Shown in pieces: positions 34,749-45,626 of a DNA stretch of 64,000 nucleotides (its first letter is position 1; every line of letters starts with the position of its first letter). The translations under genes were made by a program, and so were the position numbers. This DNA comes from Inonotus obliquus (taxonomy: Eukaryota > Basidiomycota > Agaricomycetes > Hymenochaetales > Hymenochaetaceae): the NCBI GenBank assembly GCA_032164295.1, contig JAJHTX010000012.1, forward strand, positions 1,240,001 through 1,304,000. Direction: 5' to 3'. The notes under the pieces are model-generated. The model was not told the DNA's origin. It saw only the letters and a program-made list of their open reading frames with translations, and made no database searches.

Positions 34749-35785
34749 CACGGCGGGCAAATCAGGATGGAGGTAAGGTTGGAATTTTAAATGTTTTTTT
34801 TGCTGTCATTTTAAATGCCGGTAAGCATATCGACCCATAAGATATTATAGATATAAACCACGTGTCAATATTTTAAATATCGATAAGGGTACAGTCAAAG
34901 ACGCGTCCTTTAAACAGGACTGTTCCTTTGAACACCTAGGCTTTTCTCACCCAATTCTTCGTTTCTCACCTCGAAAAAATAGCAGGATGTTAGAAATGAC
35001 TGTGCTGGTACATGTGCAAATTCTTAGAAAAATTGAGTAAAATGTTGAGTCTAGAAAAAACATTTACTGTCGAAATTTGGTGTAATTCCTAGAGCTGGAT
35101 CTAAACTGGGTCATCCTGCAGATGCTCTGGGTCTCTACTCAAAACATTTATGATATATTCTTAAAGCATGCTACTTTGGTTATGTATGTGCCAAGTTTCG
35201 TGATGAAATGATTCTTCAATCGATTAATAACACATAAAACTCGCAAAGTGTGACTGGAAAAATGATCGACATATTGCCATAAGTAGATCTCTCGGCAAAT
35301 CATCTGTAACCAAGCGTAATCGTGACATTACGTCACAAGGTGTTCAAAGGAGTGAGTCTTGTGACATTTTCCTCACTTTCTTCACGGACCCATATCTATT
35401 TTTCCACAGCGTTTTCTGCCCCGAAAAAAATTCAGCAAGTAGCTTTCGTAATAAGCTCCAAGATTGTGTGCTTAAATTTGAGAAAACTGGCGTTTGGCGT
35501 TCTCTGGGCCCAATTTCAATTGGGTGTTCAAAGGACGCGTCTTTGACTGTATCGATCAGATTGATATTTTAAATATCAGTCGGGTAGATATTCTGTACTA
35601 GCATATCTGCCTGAAAGAAATTTAAAATGGCTTTCGCGCTGTCATTTTAAATATCCGTAAGCATATCAAACCTACCGACACTATAAATATCAATCACGTG
35701 CTGATATGCTTACCGGCATTTAAAATGATGGCGAAAAAAACATTTAAAATTCCGACCTTACCTCCATCCTGATTTGCCCGCCGTG
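34749..35785. mobile_element. Non-autonomous DNA element with long terminal inverted repeats
   Basis: The left end starts CACGGCGGGCAAATCAGG and the right end is its reverse complement. The first about 92 bases of the two arms match with only a handful of differences. A second matching block (acagtcaaagacgcgtcctt) lies at 34892-34937 on the left and 35522-35551 on the right, so the arms are about 190 and 265 bases. The right arm holds an extra nested inverted repeat (35647-35739). The base triplet ttc flanks both ends and may be a 3-bp target duplication. CAC ends and a 3-bp duplication fit the CACTA type, though the fifth bases differ. There is no coding capacity. Confidence 0.85.
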
Positions 35786-35894
35786 TTCATACGTCCGTAA
35801 CGGATAAAAGGCTGGAAAAATTGACCGTATGCATATACGCATACGGTCGAACACTATTCCCCAGTCAAGCAACATGCATCTCGATTATCAATAC

Positions 35895-36578
35895 TATACT
35901 GTGGGATCGGCAGCGTACCGTAATGTACGGATACGGCCCGTGCGTATACAGATACGCTCTGTACTCGTATGGAGGCAGAGGACTTATTTTACGGATCTGT
36001 ATTGTACGGACCGCATTACGTATCAAGAAATCCGAATTTAGGCGTAAACGGTCGTATACGGCAAATACGGTATACGGTCACGAGAGGATGATCAGGAGAG
36101 ATGTTTACTTCATTTTGCAGTTTACGCTTGTTCGTCCGAGTTGAGGAGCATAGAAATGATGGATATATCTTCCATAACTCTTGGAACCGACATCGAAACG
36201 TGCAATGGCGTATGAATCATCCCGTATACCGACATCACCCGGCCCGCCGGGCCCGGGCAACTTGAATGTACGAGACTTTCTGGCAGACATACCATTGAAA
36301 TCGGTGAGGTTCCCATCCAGTCTCTCGGGCAAGCATACTAAGCGTCTCGGAGCGACACAAGACCATCCCCGATCAATGATTCTTGATGTACCTTTCCTCG
36401 TTTCTTAAGAATTCCTCTTGCTACCGTGCATACGACCGTATTCTGTATACGCCCGCTGCGTATCCGTACCCTGCTTGGATATGAAGAGTACGGTGACGTA
36501 CAGTACGGCTCGTATGCCGTAGGAGGTCTTAACTTTACGCGCGTACCCGTATACGTACGCTGCCGATCCCTAACTATA
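35895..36578. mobile_element. Second inverted-repeat element rich in cgtatacg motifs
   Basis: The ends read tatact-gtgggatcggcagcg on the left and its near reverse complement on the right (cgctgccgatccctaactata), about 24 bases. Inside, both arms are packed with tacgg, cgtatac and gtatacg motifs. A 26-base near-palindrome of the same kind lies just outside at 35823-35848. The middle (36080-36420) lacks these motifs and has balanced codon-like frames, for example minus-strand KLPGPGGPGDVGIRDDSYA, which may be captured sequence. The element ends 64 bases from the stop codon of the reductase gene and starts about 110 bases after the previous element. Confidence 0.6.
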
Positions 36579-36642
36579 CACAAACGATATGAAGGAACAA
36601 TTTGGATGAATAGGTAGTCATCTCCTCTATGTTCTCGATTAT

Positions 36643-38308
36643 TTATCCCCACAAGTGCCAGTCCTCGTCACTTCCCGGACCGTATCTACCTCCCCGAACG
36701 GGATTATCCTGGAGAAGCTTCTTAACTTCCTCGACGTTGCTCGGAGTCAGCTTAATATCGGCTGCGGCAGCATTCTCCGCGGTCCTTTCTTTCTTCCTAT
36801 ATAAATGGCATATGCAATTGATCAGTATCCTCGTCACAGAATGAAATAGAGGGGATTTTGATAGAATACTCACGAAGAACCCGGAATGGGTACGACTTTC
36901 GGACCAAGGGCAGAAACCCACGCGATACAGAGTTGGGCTGCGGTAATACCTTTCTTTTGGGCGATGGCTTGAACCCCGTCTATGAGTGCTTTGTTATGTT
37001 TGAAGTTCTGCGCCGGAACAGTTCAGCCCCCGCATCACTGGGAAATAATGAAATTCTCACATCTTCCTGGAGACGAGACAGTTGTTTTCTAAGGTCGCCG
37101 TCTATATTCCGGATGGATTCCGTTGGACTTTTGGCAAAGAACCCTCGATAGAAGGGGTTTGAGCTTACCCTGCAAATCATTTATACTCTGGTACTTGCCA
37201 GAAAGGAAGCCACGGCCGAGGGCCTAGAAAATAGATCCTCACTCAGTAGTGATCCGCGATTTTGTAAATGCGAGACTTACGAGTAGGCAAAGACTATGAT
37301 ACCGAGTTCCTCTGTAGTTGCAAGAACTGGAATCCATGCGAATACAATCATTATTCAATACGCATATACTCAATGTTGAGACATACCCTCTTTGACCGGG
37401 TCGTCATAAGACCACGGACTAATCTCAATCTCAACTGCAGCAATAGGATGGACCTATTTCGTATATAATTAAGTCGCATTTATGGGAAGATATGGAGCAC
37501 AAGGCTTACCGCGTTGGCGCGCCGAACTGTAGATGCCTTGGCCTCAGACAAACCGATGTAGTCGAATTTACCCTCGGCGACAAATCCGGACAGGACCTTG
37601 ATGGTCTCCTCAATAGGGTATTTCCTATCTACCCTGGCGCACTCAAAGAGGTCAAGCTTTTTCGTGCCGCGAAGCTTTGAGAGGATGGTATCAACGCTGC
37701 GTTTTAAGTTCTCCGGGCTTTATAACTATTGAGTAGTGTTCACAAACAAATACGCGACAGACTTACGAAGCGTCTATTTCAATTGTTTCTGGCTTAGAAC
37801 CTCCCTATAGGATCGTTAAACTATATATATATCTATGTGGACAAGTAAGAATTCTCACTTTGACGGAGAGGAAAGCCTTCTCGGCGTAGTTCGGGTACTT
37901 CTCAAAGAAGCGAGCAAGGAGCTCAAGGTTGGCTTCGCGTGGATTGAAACCGTAAAATTCACCTTGGTGAACAAAGCTTAGCCATAGACTGTATACAGTA
38001 ACGAGTTTCGCGCCTACCGCTGTTCAAAACCATTTTGGCACCAGGAGGAACAGAATCTAATGATGTCTTGATAGCCTCGAAAGCCTCCTCGTCAGAGGTC
38101 GGAATGGGAGAAGATCTACTCGCTCTCAGCATGCGAAATTAGATAGCTAGTGAATATTGTACGTCATCATCATAAGCCCATGCTGAAGAGAAAGGTCAAT
38201 GATTGAATAATGACCACTTCCAGCTATAGACGGAAGGCAAGTACGCACGCCAACTTTTCCAATGGTGACTACCTTGTCCCCGGAGACAAGTTTCGCTGTG
38301 GCTGCCAT
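36643..38308 (-). CDS. Aldo/keto reductase, pyridoxal reductase (AKR8) type
   Basis: Many short exons; ATG 38308 starts [20 protein letters not shown] and the next exon gives HGLMMMT. The family blocks follow: [20 protein letters not shown] (catalytic Tyr in EFYG), [10 protein letters not shown] (catalytic Lys), [84 protein letters not shown] and VVPIPGSS. The end is [17 protein letters not shown]. The ARVD motif replaces the usual active-site His region as in yeast Plr1-like enzymes, which reduce pyridoxal to pyridoxine with NADPH. The substrate is inferred. I could follow nearly every junction, so the gene appears intact. Confidence 0.87.
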
Positions 38309-40638
38309 GATATTCAACTGTTAGGATGCTGAGCTTGCACAATTCGAGGAGGAAAAGAATATGGAAGTGGTGAGACAACATGCTTCAGGTTTGCTTTTTA
38401 TAAGTGAGTTGGAGACTCGGAGTTCGAAACTATCGGCGCCAAGTAACCATGCCATGTCAATTCGTGTACCGGCCAGAAAAAGACTCGGCTGCCGGGGCGT
38501 CGTCAGCTCCCTAGCATTCTGCCGTATTATGCCAACTTTTTGTTTGGTCTACCGATCAGATTATAACTCTGTGTACGACCTCTTTCTAGGAGGATCAACC
38601 CTGGCTGCCAGTGCCGAACTCATACCCACCGAAGTTTGAGAGTACTGGAAGTTACCCGACCAATCTTTATAGTCCTCTACTTCATACTCTATATGAATTT
38701 CCTCTCAATCAGGGAAATAATATCGCATTGTGCCCGTGCAGCGCCGTGGTCAAGCACACCCAAGGTCAGAGATACATCCAAGGAGTACTAGTGCCCACAA
38801 CATCCGTATGCTAGCTGCCAGTCCGTTTAATCTGCCGTATCACTTGCTCAGACCTTACCTACTTGGCTTGAGACTTTTCAGGATTTTTCGCCCCGAGTCC
38901 TGTCTTGGCCGTAATCACCGGAACACATGACATTCGCCTGAGGTGACCACCTATAACCGTAATGACTGATCACAAACCCACGCAACGTCTGTGCGGACTT
39001 TGCTGGGTCGCCCTTCTTCAAGTACGCAATGTCCTCGTCCTCAACGGTATGATATGATGCCTTGTTCTCATATTCGGTGGTCGGCGATAACACTGAATTG
39101 GCGGAGTTCCGGTGACTCCCGGCTTCTGGTTCATCGGACAGGACGCAGTGGAACCCGAGTGAATTTGATGCATCTTTCTCCTCCAACCCGCGGCCTCGCC
39201 ACGATCGAACGGTCAATGCTTTCATGATACTAAACGCGCCTTTTTCCTGCCTCAATAGCACAGCCAGTATGCCACCTGCGTTAGCAACAACAACATGACC
39301 TGCATGTGCGTTGATTCAGTCGCAGTTAGCTTTCTTCGGCAACGTTCTGCCCGCCCACTCGGTTGAGAAGGCGTCAAGAAGGGACAACGCGACATGAGCG
39401 ATTTCTTCCATCCTCAACATACCTTCTCTCTAACCGTGTCCGCGATGCCATAAGGCATTTAGTTGATCAGAGCCACATTCGAACAAGACATAGATCATCA
39501 TCCTCTGGGATGTCGTAAGTGTCGGTAACATTCAAATTACCGAGCACGAGCAGTTGCGCAAGCCGAGAAAAATCCAAGGGTACTCTTATTTCAGGTTGCT
39601 GTTTGGCGAAAGTTAGAGCACTTGTCACCAATATTAGCCAGAGGGACCCATACCATACTCGAGGCTACTGCTATTCACGTCCAGTACCTCCCGAATGTTT
39701 GGACTTCAGACTAACGGTCAGATTCGTATTAAATAGAGTCCTGATAGGCAACATCATTGTAGTACCGGCGGTGAACAATTCAATCATCCCAGTTTTTCAA
39801 CTTGAGCAAGAAGACGCTCTTCGTGGAGTTATCAACGAGTGACATGCCCAGTTCCTACTGGAACCTCATTCTGAATGGTTTAAGCTGTAGTTTCGAAACC
39901 GGTGGCGAGGGTAAATTGCATGTCTTCCAGATGTCAGATGTTTCGCCCTTATACGGCGTCGTTGCTTCATAAGATGCGTCAGAACGGCCGCCGGGAAGTC
40001 CTCCAACTCATTTCATTTTCCAACTTCGACTACGCGGCTCGTCTTCGCCTGGCGAGTAGGAGAACTAAGAAGAAGAATTACCCCATTCATCAATCGTGCT
40101 TGAGACACTGAGTTCACAGGATACGGCTAGTGTTACTCACGGAGATATCCCAGTTTCTCACTGATGCTACTTGGGAGGTGAGGATACAAGTTATACCGTA
40201 CTTGTACGAGATCCCTAGATCGGGAGGGAGGAACCATTTGTTGCTACGCTGAACTGATGTGATTTAGGGTGAAATAAGCAGGCGTGGGAAAGTAAATATT
40301 GCCACTTCCGTATTCGGCGTAATGATTTGGCAGTGTCCACTTGTCCTCGGCGCTCCCAATTTCCTCCTCTTGGCCACACCTCCAGCATCCTCCTCGTTGT
40401 GAGACAACGTCAGCGAGCAAACAGATTTGAACGTTTCTATTTCAACGACATCTTGGTCTGCACTAAGCTACGGTGACCGTTCGCACATTCGGGGACCACC
40501 GCAAGCTGCTTCTCACCCACCACGGTCAGGTGCTGCTTCGTTGCGCTCAGCAAGGTTCGCTGGTCGTGTCGGTCGGGCAAGGCGGGAAGAAACTGCACGT
40601 GAAATCTCCTGGAGGCGCATGTGCAAGGCTTACCAGCT
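38309..40638. other. Gene-poor gap with a decayed minus-strand tract
   Basis: The left part should hold the reductase promoter and the right part the leader of the Ldb17-like gene. In between, about 38878-39545 on the minus strand reads like decayed coding sequence (see the separate entry). Other frames lack family signals. Confidence 0.4.
38878..39420 (-). pseudogene. Decayed coding tract, unrecognised
   Basis: From an ATG at 39420 the frame reads MLRMEEIAHVALSLLDAFST and WAGRTLPKKANCD, meets a TGA, and then stays open to 38878 (GHVVVANAGGILAVLLRQ; KASYHTVEDEDIAYLKKGD; TLRGFVISHYGYRWSP). Another readable piece just upstream (39545-39480, VPLDFSRLAQLLVLGNLNVT) may belong to it. Composition is protein-like with one internal stop. 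No family is recognised; a leucine-rich F-box remnant is possible but unproven. Confidence 0.25.
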
Positions 40639-43084
40639 ATGGATGACTTTGGGATCGTCTATATCATCGAGAACGCTCAGCAGTTTTGGTCGGGTATGTC
40701 TTATGCCTCCTCGTACATTTCACAATTTCCTTAGAGCTGCTCGTCATTCATAGAGCTCGAGGATATCATACGGATTCCTGAAGATGCAAACCTAGGTCTC
40801 TTAGATGCTGCATTGGCACGCTTCGTCTCTTTCTGTGCTTCATACCACGGTTGGTCGAACAATGAACTTTTTCCCTGTCCTTCACTCACTAATCTGAAAA
40901 TCTGGTAGAGCAATACCTTCAGACTCCTGTTCAGCTGGAGCACGCGTGCACCATCCTTCTTCAATGCGACCTCTTCACCTTTCACTCGGAGAGAATGCGT
41001 GAACGATTGCTGGAAGACGCGGAGAAGGTCGGGCCGTCTGTTTTCTGTTTATTTTCTCAGTCCGCGGCTGACGGAGCAAACCGATTTACAGGCTACAGAC
41101 CCACACGCACAGCTCATCTTGTTTCAGATACTTCTGCAATACGGCCGTAGTCACCCTAGCTTCCTGCGATCTCACAAGAAATGGACTCCCCTTATCCCCA
41201 TTCTCATGGACTACGTGCTATTGGATTTCGATCCAGAGTTGGAAGACCTTGCAACATCTAATTGGACTAGAACTATGCCCGCGCCTATTGAAGCGAACTT
41301 ACGGATCTTAGCTGTTCAGATACTTTACGAGGTCTGCAGAGTGCAGAAGTTTTCTTTGGCGGATTTACGTATGTGCCGTAGCCGCAGGCTTTGCCGGTCC
41401 TTCTGACTTCGCGCTTAGGAATATTTGACGATACTTTTATCGATTATCTTTTCGATCTTGTGGAGCAAACTCGTCATATGCAGGACGAGACATTGAACTA
41501 CTCGGTCATCAAGCTAATTGTGACTATTTTACTTAAACATGTTCGCCAAGGCTTTCTGACTTCACTTCTCAGGTTGCATTGAATGAGCAGTTTATGGTCG
41601 CGGCGCTTCCGGCTACTGGCAAGGAATCAAAGCATGCTTCTCCAGATCAAAGTAATCGTGTTCTGCGAGTTCTTATGCTACGATTGAACTCCAGCAAGAC
41701 CTTCGGCGAGAATATGATATTTATGCTTAATCGAGCAGGTGATCCCAGTTGGAAGTCGTCATGTTTAAACACTTTTGATGACCGCGGATTATGATAGGTC
41801 GATCGCCAGAGGACCTATGCATGCAGCTTCTTGTTCTGAAGATTCTGTATTTATTATTCACGACAAAAGGTGCTTCGGAATACTTCTACACGAACGACTT
41901 GCGGGTGCTCGTGGATGTGTTCCTTCGGGAACTGGTTGACCTTGACGAAGACAGCGAATCGGTAAGTTTATTGCGCAAGCTGCTGAAGAGCGTGGACTAA
42001 ATAATTAATCGCCCATAAGCTGAGACACACATACCTGCGGGTTCTGCACCCCCTTCTCACGCGCACCCAACTTCGTTCCCTACCGTACAAACGTCCGCAA
42101 ATCGTACGTACACTAGAGTCACTGATCAGTCATTCAAACATCCGGGAAGTCAACTCGACAACGAAGCGCCTCGTCGAACGTTGCCTGTCGGGAGACTGGT
42201 GCGTTCAGCTTCGGCGAGTCGACTCGCCCGGATCGGACAGCAGCACACCAGGCATCAGCGACGGTTTTGCGAGGGTCGACTCACCCGGTATGGCAGGCAT
42301 AGCGTCGGCATCTCGGAGTGATTACATGCCTACGTCATCACCTGAATTATCTCGCACACTCAAACCACTAAATAGAACAGGTTCGATAAAGACGAGCAGA
42401 AGCGCGGAAAACTTGCGTCTTGCGCATAACTCCAAAGGCAAAGGACATGCGCATAACGGAGATACCTACATGACGAAACAGGGAAACGCCAGCGTGTTCG
42501 ACCTTCAGTCAGTAGGCTCCGCGCTTCCTACTACGTCCTTTCCTGGTTCTCCAAGATCCACTATGCCAGGTGCGAAAGCACCACATCGTTCATCGACATT
42601 CCCTGATCAGTCTCTCCCCTCACCATCATCCACTTCCTTACCATCTTCAGCAACTTCGCTCGATAACATTGCAGAAGCCACTAGTACCGCGAAGCAGGCT
42701 CCGTCCATAACTCGAATGCACAGTCATCATACTCCAGCTTCCAACCCTGGTGTCGGAGCTGCTTCCTCCTCGAGCACTAGTGTTTCTCTGGGTCAGTCGG
42801 TCGACAGCATCGTGTCACCAACAGTCGGAGCCGGAGCTGTACCAGGGGAACGATCTATATCTTCCATGTCGGGCAAGAAAACATCTTCATCGCATGCATA
42901 TGAGCAGCAACATCAGCGGCATCATCGGACTGCACCTCCAACTCCGCCACCAAAACGACGTAAACCACCTGCAATCCCCGCTGCACGTACGACGGCGGGC
43001 GGTGCTACGATGGTGACGATTGCTTCATCATTGCGGACAAGCTCGAGTCCTCTCACTCGGATGTTTCCTGGATATCCTTCGTAG
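40639..43084 (+). CDS. Ldb17/Dip1/SPIN90 homologue (leucine-rich domain)
   Basis: Multi-exon gene; ATG 40639 gives [20 protein letters not shown], the family start, joined by short introns to [20 protein letters not shown] and [20 protein letters not shown]. The SPIN90/Ldb17 leucine-rich core follows: [100 protein letters not shown] and [18 protein letters not shown]. The C-terminal third is Ser/Pro-rich with a polyproline stretch ([16 protein letters not shown]) fit for SH3 binding. Dip1 in fission yeast activates Arp2/3 to seed linear actin at endocytic sites; Ldb17 acts at cortical patches. That role is inferred from the family. About ten exons, all junctions consistent. Confidence 0.88.
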
Positions 43085-43687
43085 TTTTGACGATAGAAGG
43101 ACACTATCTAATGTTCACGATTCACTTAATTTTTTTGTCTTCTAATTCACTATTTCACAAGCACAGCTTTCCTATATGAGATATTTTGACTTTTGTTCTC
43201 TTCGAGTTTTGAGGAACAGTTTCGTGCATCAGGTAATAGCGACTCGGTGCCACATCGATTTTGCTCCTTTCTGAGTTTCATGGATTTGCGCTAGTCAAGT
43301 TTGCGGATTGTCATCATGAGGTGGCGGTGTTTATTGCCCTGCGCGCGGTGATACACAAGTGGGGCAGAGTCGCCTGCACGTAAATCGCGGTGGCACAGAA
43401 CTTGAAATTTTTATGGTCGTGAATGAATTTCCTCGACCGTGACTGGTGCAGGAACGGGGCATATCGTTACGTTCAGACGAAGGGCTTCCATATATTATCA
43501 TGACTGGCCAGACCATATCCATGGCTTACAAGGGGTCAGGTACATGTCGGATTGCAATTGCAAAGTAATATGTGCAGCTGGAGAACATGAAAGCGATAAA
43601 AATCGTGCCTCACACATGTTCTACTGCATTGCAGCAGACAATGTCGCAGAAGGCCCCGACAGGTGCAGTCTATGTCTTATTGTATGA
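43085..43687. other. Intergenic, may hide the first exon of the protease-like gene
   Basis: The protease-like frame that begins at 43688 has no early ATG, so one or more 5' exons may lie here. A frame MSQKAPTGAVYVLL with a donor-like gtatgag sits at about 43639-43684, but joining it to the next acceptor does not keep the frame. No signal peptide was found. Confidence 0.4.
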
Positions 43688-45069
43688 GTGACGCATGGAG
43701 CTTATTTCGTGCCTCCGACTGTAGCAGGTCCTCTCGGTGAAAGTGGAAAGTCAGTTGTAGGCTCTGGCAAATTAGAGAAAGTGAGTCTCTCGAGAAGGCA
43801 CGCAAATCCTGTAGTGCCGCAGAAAGAAACTTCAGAGGCTCCGGTTGTGCATCTGCAAGGAATGATTGTCAAGCCAGATCAATCACTGCTGGGACATTCC
43901 TTCATGTCAGCTTCTGCAGAAGTATCCGAACCAGCTAATTCATTTACTGGGGTCGGTGTTCAAACAAGGCTCTTACTTGATGTTCAAATGGGCGAAAACT
44001 GCAAAACTAAGGCCTTGTTCGACACCGGATCGGATAAGGTCACTGTCCATTCTTCACTCAAGGAAGTCGCAGATGGATCGAGCTTGGGCAACTTGCCCAT
44101 CACGCACCCAAGTATCTCTAAGACATTTACTGGGGATATGTACAACTCCTCCTTGGTACTCAATAAGAAGGTAGTGGTCAGCGAGCAGATCATATGTGTT
44201 ACTCAGCATCCCGTCATGAATGATAAATTATTCAAAGTCATTCTTGGTTTTGGAATTCTGCAAGAATCCTCACGTAAAGGGGGCTATCGTCCACTCTTTG
44301 ATAGTATACTCGCCCAACAGGGTTACAACTTTCAGCAGAGGACAATGGCATTGGAAGTTGAACCATGGCGAAAAGCTTCAACAAAGCATCATCAGTTTGA
44401 TGCTCACATTGAAATAGGAGCAGTTAACCCTAATAAATCTAGCGTCCAATGGTTAGAAAAACCGGGCAGTGGAAGTGCAGCTCGGCTATGGCACTCTGTG
44501 AAAGCAACACTTTCGTATGGGTCATTTGAGACGAATCAACTCAATGAACTGATCAGGGACGGCAGCGGAATAGTTGACATCGGCGTTCTGGGAATTACTG
44601 TATCAATATCAATTTTCACTCTAGTAATAAAAGAGTTACTGAAAGAGGACATCGCTCCTAATACATCAGATGCAGGTGGCAACAGGTTGTTGCTACTATC
44701 CAAGAAGGATGCAAAAAAACTGAAAAACAAACAGCTAGTTATAAAATGTAACACTGACAAAGAACAGTTTGAGGTGCCCCTGGCACTGACATTTCCGAAA
44801 CGGATATTTGCCCCGTCTGGAGACAGGAGAGTCATGACAGTATATACCGATATAACGGGGCTCCTGGACCGAGGAAGATTCGATTTCATTCTTGGACTGA
44901 CATACTGTAAGTACTGTACAGTATATCCAGTCAATCATATTGTGTCACTGCAACTGACTATCCTATCCTTGAAGTCCAGGCTATACATAAGAAGAATAAG
45001 AAGGTAGTAATTCTCAACCCGAGTGGAACTGGTCCTGAGGAAGTGCGTTTTGGTGTCATGCCGAGGTAA
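43688..45069 (+). CDS. Divergent pepsin-like (A1) aspartic protease, 5' end uncertain
   Basis: Two exons are clear: frame from 43688 to 44906 and 44975-45069. The pepsin layout is visible: TRLLLDVQMGENCKTKALFD leads into the first active site FDTGSDKV, then LFKVILGFGILQESS (the ILG-x-G loop), FDAHIEIGAVNP, WHSVKATLSYGSF, and the second site GIVDIGVLGITV. The end FDFILGLTYFQAIHKKNKKV fits the family C-terminus. The second site has DIG instead of DTG and lacks the following small residues, so catalysis is doubtful. No signal peptide is seen, and the frame has no ATG before codon 59; the true start is in an unseen exon. It may be an inactive or intracellular relative. Confidence 0.7.
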
Positions 45070-45626
45070 AGAGCAGTGGCAAAACTAAAATGAATAGTGG
45101 GAACCTAGCTCGAGCTAGCTAGTCTTATGTTGACTCCGACCCCGAATTGCTAGTTGAAAGATAAAGAAATATACGAACTGAAATAATTGAAAAGTTAGCC
45201 ACTTTTCGACGTACAATGACTAGCTTGTAACAATTTTAGATGTTTCACGAGCATGGCCTTAACCATAAGTGACGATAGATAGTTTTATATGCACTCGAGA
45301 ACAAACGCAGAGTATGAAGAGGAAGTGAACAAGCTTGGATCGGGTAAGCATGCGGCAGAAACCAAATTCAAAGAATAGAACGCAAGAAGCAGAAGCATGT
45401 TAGTGTAGAAAGTAAACTCGAAATTTCACCACTACACCTAGGGGAAGAAAGAAGAAAACCAAGTACTCCAACTCCATTCTCTCAACCAGAGGCACAAAAC
45501 ATTCTAGTGTACATACTAGCAGATATTAAACGATCAAATCAAATCGTAATAGAAACTTTAGTTCCTCCCGTCACCGTTACTCTATCCAACTACTACAAAA
45601 TCGATGTTGTCACCCTTGCCTTTAGC
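45070..45626. other. Convergent intergenic spacer
   Basis: AT-rich DNA between the protease-like gene and the 3' end of the kinase gene. Nothing beyond 3' untranslated sequence is suspected. Confidence 0.45.
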
